From Flavihumibacter sp. UBA7668 (GTDB lineage: Bacteria > Bacteroidota > Bacteroidia > Chitinophagales > Chitinophagaceae), in NCBI RefSeq assembly GCF_002483205.1, contig NZ_DLHM01000005.1, positions 815,804 to 879,803 on the forward strand: a stretch of 64,000 bases of DNA. The letters are read 5' to 3'. Under the pieces are notes generated by a model that was not told the origin of the DNA, did no database searches, and saw only the letters and a program-made list of their open reading frames with translations. This document shows, piece after piece, positions 18,003 to 26,998 of this stretch (positions are counted from its first letter, which is position 1; the number at the start of each line of letters is the position of its first letter). A program made the position numbers and the translations under genes.

Positions 18003-19559
18003 TCAGGCATTGACGATTGCGGCAATACAACGTGCAATCCGTTCCCCGTCCATAGCGGCACTCACAATTCCACCTGCATAACCGGCACCTTCTCCAGCAG
18101 GGTATAAATTTCCGATCTGCGGGTGGTTTAGCAACTCCGGGTCTCTGGGTATTCTCACGGGCGATGAGGTTCTGGATTCGGTGGCTACCACCACGGCATC
18201 ACGGGTATAATAACCCCGCATTTTTTGTCCGAATGCTTTGAAGCCCTCTGCCAGACTCTTAAAAACAAAATCAGGCAGCACTTCCCATAAAGGGGCTGGC
18301 AGCACACCCGGCAAATACGAACAATCGGGCAAATCAGCCGAAATGCGTTTACTAACGAAATCGGTCATGCGAAGTGCCGGTGCCACCAGCCTGCCTCCGC
18401 CCGCCGTAAAAGCACGTTGTTCCACCCCGCGTTGAAATTCCATCGCAGCCAGGGGCGATCCCTTCGAATGCCAGTCTTTTTCTTCCACACTCACCACCAT
18501 GCCCGAATTGGCATAGGGATTATTTCGTTTGGAGGGACTCCATCCATTTACCACAATTTCTCCCGGTGCAGTGGATGCCGGCGCAATAATGCCACCCGGA
18601 CACATACAAAAAGAAAACACACCCCGGTTGCCCACCTGTTGTACCAGGCTGTAGGAGGCAGGGGGTAAAAATTCTCCCCTAACCGGACAATGATATTGTA
18701 TACTATCAATCAGTGTCTGTGGATGTTCGATGCGCACGCCCAGGGCAAAGGGTTTGGCTTCAATCAGGATCTGCTGTTGGTGCAGCAGTTCAAAAATATC
18801 ACGGGCAGAGTGACCGGTAGCCAGTATCACAGCCGCGCCTTCAAATCGGTTGCCCGATGCAGTTAGCACTGCTTTGATGCGATCCTTTTCCAGCACCAGC
18901 CCCGTCATTTTTTCTTCAAAGAGAAATTGTCCGCCGCTTTGCAGAATCTGTTCCCGCATGGCCACCATAATATGCGGCAGTTTGTTGGTACCGATATGCG
19001 GATGCGCTTCGTAGAGAATACGTTCATCGGCGCCGAACTGCACAAAGAGTTGCAGAATGCGATCGATATTGCCTCTTTTATTGGAGCGGGTATATAATTT
19101 GCCATCGCTGTAGGTACCGGCACCACCTTCACCAAAGCAATAATTGCTTTCGGGGTTTACAATGCCTTCCTTGTTCATGGCGGCCAGATCACGACGGCGG
19201 GCCCGCACATCCTTGCCTCTTTCCAGCAAAACCGGACGAATGCCGAGCTCAATCAACTGCAATGCAGCAAAAATGCCACAGGGTCCCGCACCTACTATAA
19301 TTACCTGATGTTCTGCATTTCGCACATCGGGGAAATTAAACCGCTGCAGCCCTCTTTCAACGAAAGGCTCACTGATAAAGGCTTTGAGTGTTAAGTTGAC
19401 ACGTATTTGGCGCCCGCGGGCATCGATGGATTTCTTCAGAATATGAAAACCTGTTATAGCAGACAGAGGATTGGCACTGGCCGAAGCCAGGTAGTCGAGT
19501 AAGGCACTGGGGTTATTGGCCTCTTCGGGGCTCACCTGAATTGTGTAGTTCTGCTGCAT
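18003..19559 (-). CDS. FAD-dependent dehydrogenase of the COG2509 type
   Basis: A 518-residue flavoprotein. A small N-terminal alpha/beta region (about 1-85) precedes the dinucleotide-binding motif VIIVGAGPCGIFAAL (about 88-102). Other conserved parts are ALQLIELGIRPVLLERG, FGEGGAGTYSDGKLYTR, the ATGHSARDIF motif, FSFCMCPGG, and the C-terminal FAD contact GEGAGYAGGIVSAAMDG. These match the widespread, biochemically uncharacterised COG2509 proteins. The substrate is unknown. The stop lies 88 bp upstream of the ABC ATPase start. Confidence 0.92.
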   Translation of the reverse strand: MQQNYTIQVSPEEANNPSALLDYLASASANPLSAITGFHILKKSIDARGRQIRVNLTLKAFISEPFVERGLQRFNFPDVRNAEHQVIIVGAGPCGIFAALQLIELGIRPVLLERGKDVRARRRDLAAMNKEGIVNPESNYCFGEGGAGTYSDGKLYTRSNKRGNIDRILQLFVQFGADERILYEAHPHIGTNKLPHIMVAMREQILQSGGQFLFEEKMTGLVLEKDRIKAVLTASGNRFEGAAVILATGHSARDIFELLHQQQILIEAKPFALGVRIEHPQTLIDSIQYHCPVRGEFLPPASYSLVQQVGNRGVFSFCMCPGGIIAPASTAPGEIVVNGWSPSKRNNPYANSGMVVSVEEKDWHSKGSPLAAMEFQRGVEQRAFTAGGGRLVAPALRMTDFVSKRISADLPDCSYLPGVLPAPLWEVLPDFVFKSLAEGFKAFGQKMRGYYTRDAVVVATESRTSSPVRIPRDPELLNHPQIGNLYPAGEGAGYAGGIVSAAMDGERIARCIAAIVNA

Positions 19560-19632
19560 GGTTAGGTAGTTTTCCTAAAACAGCACAAAATTAGGTGCTC
19601 TAAATTTAACCGGCGCGTAAAAACACTTCATT

Positions 19633-19640
19633 TATATTTG
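19633..19640 (+). promoter_or_regulatory. Candidate -7 element for the 5'-nucleotidase gene pair
   Basis: TATATTTG fits TAnnTTTG and lies 57 bp upstream of the ATG at 19698. A convincing -33 TTG was not found at the usual spacing. Confidence 0.45.
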
Positions 19641-19697
19641 CACCCCTTTATTGGGGTACAAGCACTTCAATAAAGTTGTATCTTAAGTCATCGCTTT

Positions 19698-20456
19698 ATG
19701 TCCATGTTTTCGTCTGCGTCCATACGAATAATAGGTCTGTTGACCATCTGTACCGCAATTGCCTGTACAGGCTCTTATAGTCCGGCTACCGTACAATACG
19801 ATAAAGTCCGCATTACCACTGAATCTCCAAAAGACAAAAACCTGGAACAACTGCTGAAACCCTATTCAGACAGTGTGAACCACAGTATGAATATTGTAGT
19901 TGGCGAACTGGAGCGGGAGCTTGAGAAAAAATTACCTGAAGGAACCCTCAATAATCTGCTGGCCGATGCCATGCAGGTGGAAGCTTCCAAAGCATTTGGT
20001 GTACCGGTGGATGCCGCTTTTGTAAACTATGGAGGAGTGAGAACATCGCAATTACCAGCGGGACCCATCACTATTGGAAAAGTATATGAAATAATGCCCT
20101 TTGATAATCTGCTGATCATCCAGGAATTAAAAGGAAGCGTGTTGCAGCAATTATTGAATCGTATAGCAGAAAGAGGGGGATGGCCGAGTGCCGGTGTGCA
20201 ATTCACTATAAAAGATAAAAAAGCCGTGGATGTGCTGGTAGGCGGAAAACCATTGGATCCATCCGCCAACTATATAGTGGCCAATTCTGATTATATAGCC
20301 AATGGAGGGGATGATTGCGACATGCTAACTCCCATTCCGCAACAAAATAAGGGTGTATTGGTGCGGGATGCCTTCCTGCATTATTTTCAATCTATCACGG
20401 CAGCGGGAAAAAAAATTAATGCGCAAATCGAAAACAGAGTACGGTATGCTCAATAG
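19698..20456 (+). CDS. 5'-nucleotidase C-terminal (substrate-binding) domain lipoprotein
   Basis: A 252-residue exported lipoprotein with lipobox IACT (about residue 23). The mature part is a single 5'-nucleotidase C-terminal domain: LPEGTLNNLLADAMQ, DAAFVNYGGVRTSQLPAG, IGKVYEIMPFDN, and YIVANSDYIANGGDD, the nucleoside-binding elements of UshA-type enzymes. The catalytic metallophosphoesterase half is missing from this protein and is encoded by the next gene, which it overlaps by 11 bp. The pair therefore looks like one UshA-like enzyme split in two, with domain order reversed relative to the fused enzymes. Confidence 0.92.
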   Translation: MSMFSSASIRIIGLLTICTAIACTGSYSPATVQYDKVRITTESPKDKNLEQLLKPYSDSVNHSMNIVVGELERELEKKLPEGTLNNLLADAMQVEASKAFGVPVDAAFVNYGGVRTSQLPAGPITIGKVYEIMPFDNLLIIQELKGSVLQQLLNRIAERGGWPSAGVQFTIKDKKAVDVLVGGKPLDPSANYIVANSDYIANGGDDCDMLTPIPQQNKGVLVRDAFLHYFQSITAAGKKINAQIENRVRYAQ

Positions 20457-21384
20457 AAGAAAATTTTTACAATCGGCCTCACTGGCAACAGGCGCGCTGC
20501 TAACACAGCGGGTAATAGGGCAGGAATGGATGGAAGATAATCCGGTAAATCAACTCACCATCCTGCATACCAACGATGTACACAGCCGGCTCGATCCCTT
20601 TCCGATGGATGGAAGCCGCAACCAGGGATTGGGTGGTGTGGCAGCAAGAGCAGAAATCATTAAATCCATTCGTGCAACAACGGAACATGTTTTGCTGGTA
20701 GATGCAGGAGATATCTTTCAGGGCACGCCCTATTTTAATTTTTACAAGGGAGAACCGGAGATGAAAGCGATGGCAGCCATGGGATATGAAGCCGTTACCA
20801 TGGGAAACCATGATTTTGATGCGGGACTGGAAAATTTCGCAACACAACTGCAACTGGTGAATTTTCCGGTAGTGATAGCTAACTATGATTTTACGAATAC
20901 GGTGATGGAAGGAAAAGCAAGGCCTTATCATATAATTAAGAAAGGCAAATTAAAAATCGGACTAACAGGTGTTGGTATAGAGTTGAAGGGACTGGTGCCT
21001 GACAACCTGGCTGGAAATACAAAATATTTAGATCCGGTAGTGGAGGCCAGCAGGCAGGCAGAATTCCTGAAACGCAAAGCGGGCTGCGATCTGGTGGTAT
21101 GTTTATCGCATCTGGGCTATAAGTACCGGGAAGCCAATAAAGTCAGTGATGAAATTTTGGCACGGGAATCGGAGCATATAGATGTTATAATAGGTGGACA
21201 TACACATACGTTTTTAGATGCACCTGTTGTGTATAAAAATAAATTTGGTTCGGATGTAATAGTTAATCAGGTGGGGTGGGCAGGAATCCTTCTAGGCCGC
21301 ATGGACTTTGGGTTTCAGCGAAATAAGAAGAAAAATTTGGAGGCATCTCGCAGTGTTATTATTGGGAAAAAAACAAGTGAGTAA
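20446..21384 (+). CDS. 5'-nucleotidase N-terminal metallophosphoesterase (Tat-type signal)
   Basis: A 312-residue protein from the ATG at 20446 (MLNRRKFLQSASLATGALL), which gives a good RR-containing export signal and an 11-bp overlap with the upstream gene. An earlier in-frame ATG at 20353 lies deep inside that gene and is not credible. The phosphoesterase motifs are complete: LHTNDVHSRLDP, DAGDIFQG, TMGNHDFDAG, IGGHTHTF. It should bind two metals and hydrolyse nucleotides in the periplasm, with the C-terminal-domain lipoprotein supplying substrate binding. Confidence 0.93.
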   Translation: MLNRRKFLQSASLATGALLTQRVIGQEWMEDNPVNQLTILHTNDVHSRLDPFPMDGSRNQGLGGVAARAEIIKSIRATTEHVLLVDAGDIFQGTPYFNFYKGEPEMKAMAAMGYEAVTMGNHDFDAGLENFATQLQLVNFPVVIANYDFTNTVMEGKARPYHIIKKGKLKIGLTGVGIELKGLVPDNLAGNTKYLDPVVEASRQAEFLKRKAGCDLVVCLSHLGYKYREANKVSDEILARESEHIDVIIGGHTHTFLDAPVVYKNKFGSDVIVNQVGWAGILLGRMDFGFQRNKKKNLEASRSVIIGKKTSE

Positions 21385-21477
21385 AAAATTTTTTTTTCAA
21401 CGAAAAAATTTGATATTCGTCCCCCTGCGTTAATTTTTTATCAACGTACTACTAACAAAAAAACTTCACGTTCACAA

Positions 21478-22911
21478 ATGACCAAAACCTTAGATACAGT
21501 CTGGAATAGTTGTCTGGAGATCATCAAGGATATCGTGGAGTGGCAGCATTTCAAAACCTGGTTCGAACCAATCAAACCCGTTGAACTCAAGCAAACCGTA
21601 CTCGTGATTCAGGTGCCCAGTCAATTTTTTTATGAGTATCTTGAAGAGCATTACGTAAACCTGTTGGCAAAAACATTGCGCAGGGTATTGGGAAAAGACG
21701 CACAGTTGGAATATCGTATCATGGTAGACAGTGGAAATCATAAGAACAAGCCATTAACGATGGATGTACCTGCACACGGGTACAAGACTTATTCCAATAA
21801 TGAAATGGATTTTCCACTGGTCATCAACAATCCGGTTAAGAATCCCTTTGTGATTCCGGGTTTGAAGAAAATGCAGATCGATCCACAGCTCAATCCTATT
21901 TATACATTTGATGCCTATGTAGAGGGCGACAGCAACCGGGTGGCACGCCGTGCGGGTAAAACCGTGGCAGAGAAACCGGGTGCCAACTCTTTTAATCCAC
22001 TCGTTATATATGGCGGTGTGGGTTTGGGTAAAACGCATCTGGCCCAGGCCATTGGTAATGAGGTAAAGCGCCTGAATCAGAACAAAGTGGTCTTGTATGT
22101 GAGTTCAGAGAAATTCATCAACCAGTTTGTAGATCATAGCCGGAACAATGCCATCAATGATTTTATTCATTTTTATCAGTTGATAGATGTATTGATCATA
22201 GATGATGTACAGTTCTTTAACCGGGCAGAGAAATCGCAGGATGCGTTTTTTGCCATCTTCAATCATTTGCACCAGAGTGGCAAGCAGTTGATTCTGACTT
22301 CTGACAAGGCGCCGAAAGACCTGGAAGGGGTACAGGAGCGATTGCTGAGCCGGTTCCGCTGGGGCCTGAGTGCTGACCTGCAGGTGCCTGATTATGAAAC
22401 CCGGATAGAGATATTGGAGCGGAAGATGAAGAATGACGGGCTGGATATGCCGCGGGAGGTAGTTAAGTACCTGGCTTATAATATCAACAGCAATGTGCGG
22501 GAGCTGGAGGGGGCCTTGATTTCACTTTTGGCACAGTCTTCGCTTAACCGTAGGGAAATTGACCTCGATTTGGCCAAGAAAGTACTCCGTAACTTTGTGA
22601 AGACCTCTTCCAAGGAAATAACCATTGAAGCCATTCAGAAGATGGTATGTGATTATTTCGATGTTCCCTACGATAAATTATTGCAGAAGACCCGGAAGCG
22701 GGAGATTGTGCAGGCGCGTCAGATAACGATGTACCTGGCCAAGTCCTTTACCAAAAACTCTTTAAAAACCATTGGCGAGCATTTTGGGGGTCGGGATCAT
22801 ACCACGGTAATTCACAGTTGCCAAACGGTGAAGGATCTGATGGATACGGATACCATATTCCGGGAGAATGTGATGGAATTGCAGCAGAAAGTGCAGTTGG
22901 CCGCCTTATAA
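21478..22911 (+). CDS. dnaA: Chromosomal replication initiator DnaA
   Basis: A 477-residue protein of usual length. Domain I is at about 1-80 and a short linker follows. The AAA+ domain carries Walker A GGVGLGKTH (179-187) and Walker B IDDVQFF (241-247), with sensor II near NVRELEGAL. The C-terminal DNA-binding helix-turn-helix ends with the DnaA signature GGRDHTTVIHSC. It binds DnaA boxes and opens the origin. No DnaA-box cluster is seen in the spacers on either side, which agrees with the frequent separation of dnaA and oriC in Bacteroidota. The 93-bp upstream spacer is A/T-homopolymer-rich. Confidence 0.98.
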   Translation: MTKTLDTVWNSCLEIIKDIVEWQHFKTWFEPIKPVELKQTVLVIQVPSQFFYEYLEEHYVNLLAKTLRRVLGKDAQLEYRIMVDSGNHKNKPLTMDVPAHGYKTYSNNEMDFPLVINNPVKNPFVIPGLKKMQIDPQLNPIYTFDAYVEGDSNRVARRAGKTVAEKPGANSFNPLVIYGGVGLGKTHLAQAIGNEVKRLNQNKVVLYVSSEKFINQFVDHSRNNAINDFIHFYQLIDVLIIDDVQFFNRAEKSQDAFFAIFNHLHQSGKQLILTSDKAPKDLEGVQERLLSRFRWGLSADLQVPDYETRIEILERKMKNDGLDMPREVVKYLAYNINSNVRELEGALISLLAQSSLNRREIDLDLAKKVLRNFVKTSSKEITIEAIQKMVCDYFDVPYDKLLQKTRKREIVQARQITMYLAKSFTKNSLKTIGEHFGGRDHTTVIHSCQTVKDLMDTDTIFRENVMELQQKVQLAAL

Positions 22912-22948
22912 GGGGGTAGGTTTTCCTCTGGAAAAAACAATTGAAATT

Positions 22949-22981
22949 TTTGGGTGGGAACCCTGTAAATACTTATTTTTG
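22949..22981 (+). promoter_or_regulatory. Promoter of tRNA-Ser
   Basis: TTTG at 22949-22952 and TATTTTTG at 22974-22981 are 21 bp apart, a good fit to the Bacteroidota TTTG / TAnnTTTG pattern. The expected start is about 25 bp before the mature tRNA. Confidence 0.6.
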
Positions 22982-23011
22982 CGCTCCCTGAATGAGATTC
23001 GGGGATCGGTA

Positions 23012-23102
23012 GGTGAGGTGCCTGAGTGGCCGAAAGGGCCGGTTTGCTAAACCGTTGTACGGGCTTAAACCTGTACCGAGGGTTCGAATCCCTCCCTCAC
23101 CG
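23012..23102 (+). tRNA. tRNA-Ser (anticodon GCT)
   Basis: A 91-nt class II tRNA. The acceptor stem pairs GGTGAGG (23012-23018) with CCTCACC (23095-23101), discriminator G, CCA not encoded. The anticodon loop is TTGCTAA with anticodon GCT, reading AGC/AGT. The long variable arm GTACGGG/CCTGTAC is diagnostic of Ser. The T arm carries GGTTCGAATCC. A terminator follows at once, and the accessory AT-rich region starts directly downstream. Confidence 0.96.
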
Positions 23103-23108
23103 CAAGGA

Positions 23109-23137
23109 ACGCAGTCTATAACAGGCTGCGTTTTTTT
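23109..23137 (+). terminator. Rho-independent terminator of tRNA-Ser
   Basis: Stem ACGCAG/CTGCGT followed by seven T residues, starting 7 bp after the tRNA 3' end. Confidence 0.8.
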
Positions 23138-23611
23138 GTGCCGGGTGGGCAATTCTTCATTGCGCGGGATTATCATTACTTCATCCAAGCTTCATCCTAA
23201 CTTCATCGTAGCTTCCTGGAGTTGATCCAAATTGTCTTGTGTTCCTGTTGGGGGGTATTTTCCCCGTTTTTTCAAGAAGTTCATTTTCTCGTTACTACCA
23301 ACTATAGATTATGTTTGATCTGCTCTTATGCGATTGGTTTTGGTAGCATCTCGATTACAGTTTTTAAAAGACAAGTCTACAGCTTCAATATCTCTTCTAT
23401 ATTTTTTCGTATAGACAGCTTGAGTCGGAACAAAGGGGTAAAATTGTCCGTTATCTGAATGAAAAAAAGTTGAATATTTAAATAATAACTTCATTGTGCT
23501 TTATTATTTGGGGAGTTTTTATATTATGGGTATTCTATATCAAATGCTATTACTATTTTATTTTCTTTTAATTTGAAGATGAGAAAAAATATATGAAATA
23601 CTAGTATTATA
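23138..23611. other. AT-rich spacer at the start of the accessory region
   Basis: 474 bp without a convincing gene. The longest frames here are short and low-complexity. I looked for a copy of the tRNA-Ser 3' end that would mark an integration site and found none. Just before the next gene, 23597-23608 is a perfect 12-bp palindrome AATACTAGTATT, 3 bp from its ATG, a possible operator. Confidence 0.4.
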
Positions 23612-24676
23612 ATGACTAAAAATCAAAAACCTGGACATGCCTTTAACAAATTTGCTATGGGAAATTTGAGAGTAGAAAAATCTATCAATAATTCTGGTAA
23701 ATTAGCTAACAAAGCTTCAATTCCTTTACTTAAGGAAAGAGATTACTATGTTAAGGATTACACGCTTGATGGTGATGCGCCAAAACAATTTATCAAAGCT
23801 TATTTTTATGAAAAGAATTCTACTACCCGAAAGTGTAGTCGACGTTCATGGCCGGGCTTTATTGCAAAGACAGCTGAAAAATGGTACCCCCACGAATCCG
23901 TAACTGAATTTATGATGAATCGAGTAGGTGAAGAATTGGGATTGCATATGAATGAAATCAGGTTAGTGCGTGCTAATGGGCAAATCCGGTTTTTAAGCCG
24001 ATATTTTTTAAAAGAGGATGAGAAACTAATACATGGAGCTGAGATTTGTGGTGAACATTTGGGAGATATGATAATGGCTAGGGAAATAGCAATTGATAAA
24101 ACTTCCGCAAGGGATTTATTCACTTTCGAATTTATACGAGATGCTATCCGCTCAGTATACCCTAATTGCTTTGAAGAATTACTTAAAGAATTAGTTAAAA
24201 TGATTGTTTTTGACGGACTGACCGGGAATAATGATCGACACTTTTATAATTGGGGAGTAATTGATACGAAAAAAAAGACAACTAAATTACCTACCTTTGC
24301 ACCCCTTTACGATTCTGCAAGGGGGATGTTATGGAATATGAGTGACTTAAATATTAAGGATAATTTAAATTCTTATTTAAAATACATTCAACTGGAGAAT
24401 CCCAAATTTGGTAATAAAGTTGTAAATTATATAGAGGAAGCGTCACCACGTATCAGTATTGAAAGTAACAATAAGGCTAATCATTTTGAACTAATCGATT
24501 TTATTAGACGTTTTAATGCTGATTATGATGAAATTGTTAGAGACTTGACATCTGAAAAAAATGAATATAAAGTACTAAATATGCTAAGAGGTGAGTTTTA
24601 TCCTATGTTTACAACCGAAAGACAGGAATTACTATCTATAATTGTTCGAAAACGTTTTCAAAAAATCAGAAACTAG
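23612..24676 (+). CDS. HipA/HipT-like kinase (toxin-type), lacking HipA N-terminal subdomain
   Basis: A 354-residue protein with the HipA-C kinase core. The catalytic motif is GNNDRHFYNWG (Asp 208), the metal-binding motif is APLYDSARG (Asp 234), and the upstream Lys/Glu region is FIAKTAEKWYPHESVTEF (about 83-100). HipA-family kinases phosphorylate tRNA synthetases or other targets and cause growth arrest or persistence. The small N-terminal HipA subdomain is absent here and is instead encoded by the next gene, which begins 16 bp downstream. No HTH (HipB) gene is adjacent. The organisation resembles split HipS/HipT but with the kinase first. A palindrome just before the ATG may be the operator. 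Function inferred from motifs. Confidence 0.78.
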   Translation: MTKNQKPGHAFNKFAMGNLRVEKSINNSGKLANKASIPLLKERDYYVKDYTLDGDAPKQFIKAYFYEKNSTTRKCSRRSWPGFIAKTAEKWYPHESVTEFMMNRVGEELGLHMNEIRLVRANGQIRFLSRYFLKEDEKLIHGAEICGEHLGDMIMAREIAIDKTSARDLFTFEFIRDAIRSVYPNCFEELLKELVKMIVFDGLTGNNDRHFYNWGVIDTKKKTTKLPTFAPLYDSARGMLWNMSDLNIKDNLNSYLKYIQLENPKFGNKVVNYIEEASPRISIESNNKANHFELIDFIRRFNADYDEIVRDLTSEKNEYKVLNMLRGEFYPMFTTERQELLSIIVRKRFQKIRN

Positions 24677-24692
24677 TAAAAGTAGATATGGT

Positions 24693-25085
24693 ATGTTAAA
24701 AAAACTGAAATCTTGGTTCAACAAAGAACAAGATGATATTATATTACCATTGCCAAAAGATAAGGATACCCGCTTTTTATTATCAGTTGATAATCTTAAA
24801 ATTGGCTATCTATGTTCGAGGCATGGTGAGTGGTATTTTGAATACACTGAAGAGTTTCAAAAACACTCAGATTACAATCGAATAATTGGATTTCCAGAAT
24901 TAAATAAAGTCTATAAAAGTGAAGAATTGTGGCCTTTTTTTCGAATTCGTATTCCTGGCTTAAAGCAGCCAGTTGTTCAAGAAATTTTACAAAAAGAGAA
25001 AATTGACAAAAACGATGAAGTGGAATTATTAAAGCGTTTTGGTCATAAGACAATTGCAAATCCTTATGAATTGATCGTTGGATAA
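24693..25085 (+). CDS. HipA N-terminal-domain (HipS-like) protein
   Basis: A 130-residue protein matching the HipA N-terminal subdomain: IGYLCSRHGEWYFEYTEEF (about 37-55), LWPFFRIRIPGLKQP (about 79-93) and a C-terminal LLKRFGHKTIANPYEL. I chose ATG at 24693; the frame is open from 24642, inside the kinase gene, but the extra 17 residues have no family similarity. In HipBST systems the separate N-terminal subdomain is the antitoxin of the kinase. An equivalent role here is an inference from gene pairing. No HTH partner is present. Confidence 0.75.
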   Translation: MLKKLKSWFNKEQDDIILPLPKDKDTRFLLSVDNLKIGYLCSRHGEWYFEYTEEFQKHSDYNRIIGFPELNKVYKSEELWPFFRIRIPGLKQPVVQEILQKEKIDKNDEVELLKRFGHKTIANPYELIVG

Positions 25086-25175
25086 ATAAATACAACTATA
25101 CTTAATAATTTTCAAACGTCTTTGCGTTATTTCTTATTCATTACTTGGCTACATTTATTATTTCAATCACGAATA

Positions 25176-25916
25176 TTAATTTTTCTGCATTTCGCGAAAG
25201 GCCCCATGATAATCCATTGACCTCTCAATAAGGGTTATTCTGGCGGTATCTTCACGAAGGCAGGGGCTAAATTTGGAAAACCAGGATGCTTTAATATGAT
25301 GTTTTGCCTGGTCAGTCATTTCTTCCGCTGAATAGTTTTTTAATTTTTCAATGAATTGCTTCCAGTCAAATGCTTCCTTTGAGTTATGTTTATCAATTGA
25401 TAGATTTTGATAGCTGGCTTTTAATTCAACACCTTCCAGAACAAGTGCCATTTTAGCAATAGCGCGGTTTATTTTATCACCACAATAGGTCCATAGAACG
25501 CTGCTTAGCCCTTCTTCTGAATCCTCGATGAGCCATTTACCCGTCTGCCAGTTGATTTCGGAAACACTGTTCCGGAAATGCTGTAGTATCAGTTTGGCAG
25601 GTTTGTTTAGATAGTCCAGGTCTTCCTGCGTATGTAAAATCCGGCCAACTTCCTGTGCTACTTCAAAGGGCACATCCGTGCCATGAAAGGTTTCCCATTT
25701 GGGTGCTATGCCTGATTTATTATATACTGCTTTAATTCGCTGCATTTCATGATCAATCTCCGTTGCCAGCCATTCTTTTCCTCCTAAAATAAAGACAAAG
25801 GGTACTTTTAATGTCTTGGCAAAAGAGGTATCCAGCGTGCCTATAATATTTTTCCCGTTTACCACTTCATACATGGGGGCACTGTCAAATATCGCAAACA
25901 GTCGCCGGTAGTTCAT
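25176..25916 (-). pseudogene. Lhr-like helicase, C-terminal part (downstream of an in-frame stop)
   Basis: 246 codons that continue the helicase at 25932-26966 in the same reading frame, separated from it only by a TAA codon (25932-25934) and five sense codons (TEFLR). The segment contains FAIFDSAPMYEV and IGTLDTSFA, the C-terminal beta-domain pattern of Lhr/large helicase-related proteins. If the TAA were a sense codon the protein would read through without a break, so this is best seen as the 3' half of a gene inactivated by a nonsense mutation. Whether it is translated separately from the ATG at 25916 is unknown. Confidence 0.75.
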
Positions 25917-25931
25917 TCTAAGAAACTCCGT

Positions 25932-26966
25932 TTAGGTTTGATCTCCGGTTACCAATAAATCTGCACCTGCTTTTCTCAGATAGTCTTTCTCCAGCATGCT
26001 GGCAATTAATTCATCAAATTCTAACCTGGATATGGAGGAGAAGCAATAAGCGTTTTTCAGTATATGCCAGCAGGTATCCGCTTGTATGCCCTGTTTCTGG
26101 AGGGTTAAACAGATAACCTGATGTGCCAGTATATGGAACGCTTTTCGGGGAAATAACACATTTTCTGAAATTCCCTTTTTGCCCAAACTAACAGATGCTG
26201 TAAGAAGCAGGAGATCTTTTTCATCACTGCATAGTCCCCGAAAATATTGTGGCTTCCCATCCCTTCTGCCTGTTCTGCCCACCCGTTGCAGAAAGGAGCC
26301 TGCACTGGCCAATCCCTCAATCTGAATTACTTTATCCAGTTCGCCTATATCAATTCCCAATTCCAGCGTGGAGGTGGATAGTATCGCATTTAAATCATCT
26401 TCCCCTTTTTCAATTTTTATTAATTTTTCTGCCTCTTCACGCATGTATTTGCTGACGGAAGAATGGTGGGTCCGTACTTTTAGCGGCACCTTGTTCCCAT
26501 TCACTTCATTGATCTCATTCATTTTCCCTGCCAATGCCTCCGTAAAGTATCTGGAACGGGAAAACACGATCGATTTATGATTTATCAATTCCTTGTACAA
26601 GGCAATATCCATTCCTTTCCCATCATCCGGAAAGAATTGAATCTGAAAATCTTTTTCCTTCTGCCGCTTACTGATTACTTTGATGGCTACTCCGGTTCTG
26701 TGCGGTTGTAACCAGCGCATTAATTCTTCCGGATTTCCAATGGTAGCTGTAATGGCAATCCGCTGAACCGCTTGGGTAAGCGGAGATGTCAGTCTCTCCA
26801 TTAAACTAACCAGGTGCGAGCCTCTTTCTGTTAAAGCAAAATAGTGGGCTTCATCGATTACTATTATTTCCAGGCTTGCAAATACGTCTGTCCAGTTTGC
26901 CCTACGCAGCAAGATTGCTTCCAGGGATTCTGGTGTGGTGAGTAAAATGTCGGAAGGGAACAACAT
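25932..26966 (-). pseudogene. Lhr-like DEAD/DEAH helicase, truncated N-terminus and premature stop
   Basis: 344 codons of a superfamily 2 helicase. Present: TPESLEAILLRR (motif Ib), IDEAHYF (motif II), ITATIGNPEE (motif III), TSTLELGIDIG (motif V) and QRVGRTGRRDG (motif VI). Missing: everything before motif Ib, including the Walker A/P-loop, so it cannot bind ATP normally. The coding frame is open a little upstream of 26966 but then meets the oppositely oriented gene at 26999, so the 5' third has been deleted. It ends at an in-frame TAA (25932) beyond which the same frame continues as the Lhr C-terminal domain. Intact relatives are often in DNA repair or defence loci. Confidence 0.8.
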
Positions 26967-26998
26967 CTGCTTGATCTTATCGGTTTGCCTATATTGCC

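Noticed and set aside
17915..18061. N-terminal extension of the ABC ATPase
   Set aside because: The frame is open but the extra residues overlap the flavoprotein gene and show no ABC-domain similarity; the start at 17914 is better.
20353..20445. N-terminal extension of the metallophosphoesterase
   Set aside because: It would lie inside the upstream gene; the ATG at 20446 gives a proper twin-arginine-type signal at the very N-terminus.
21385..21477. Replication origin next to dnaA
   Set aside because: I looked for TTATCCACA-type boxes in the spacers before and after dnaA and found no cluster, only AT-rich sequence with one poor partial match.
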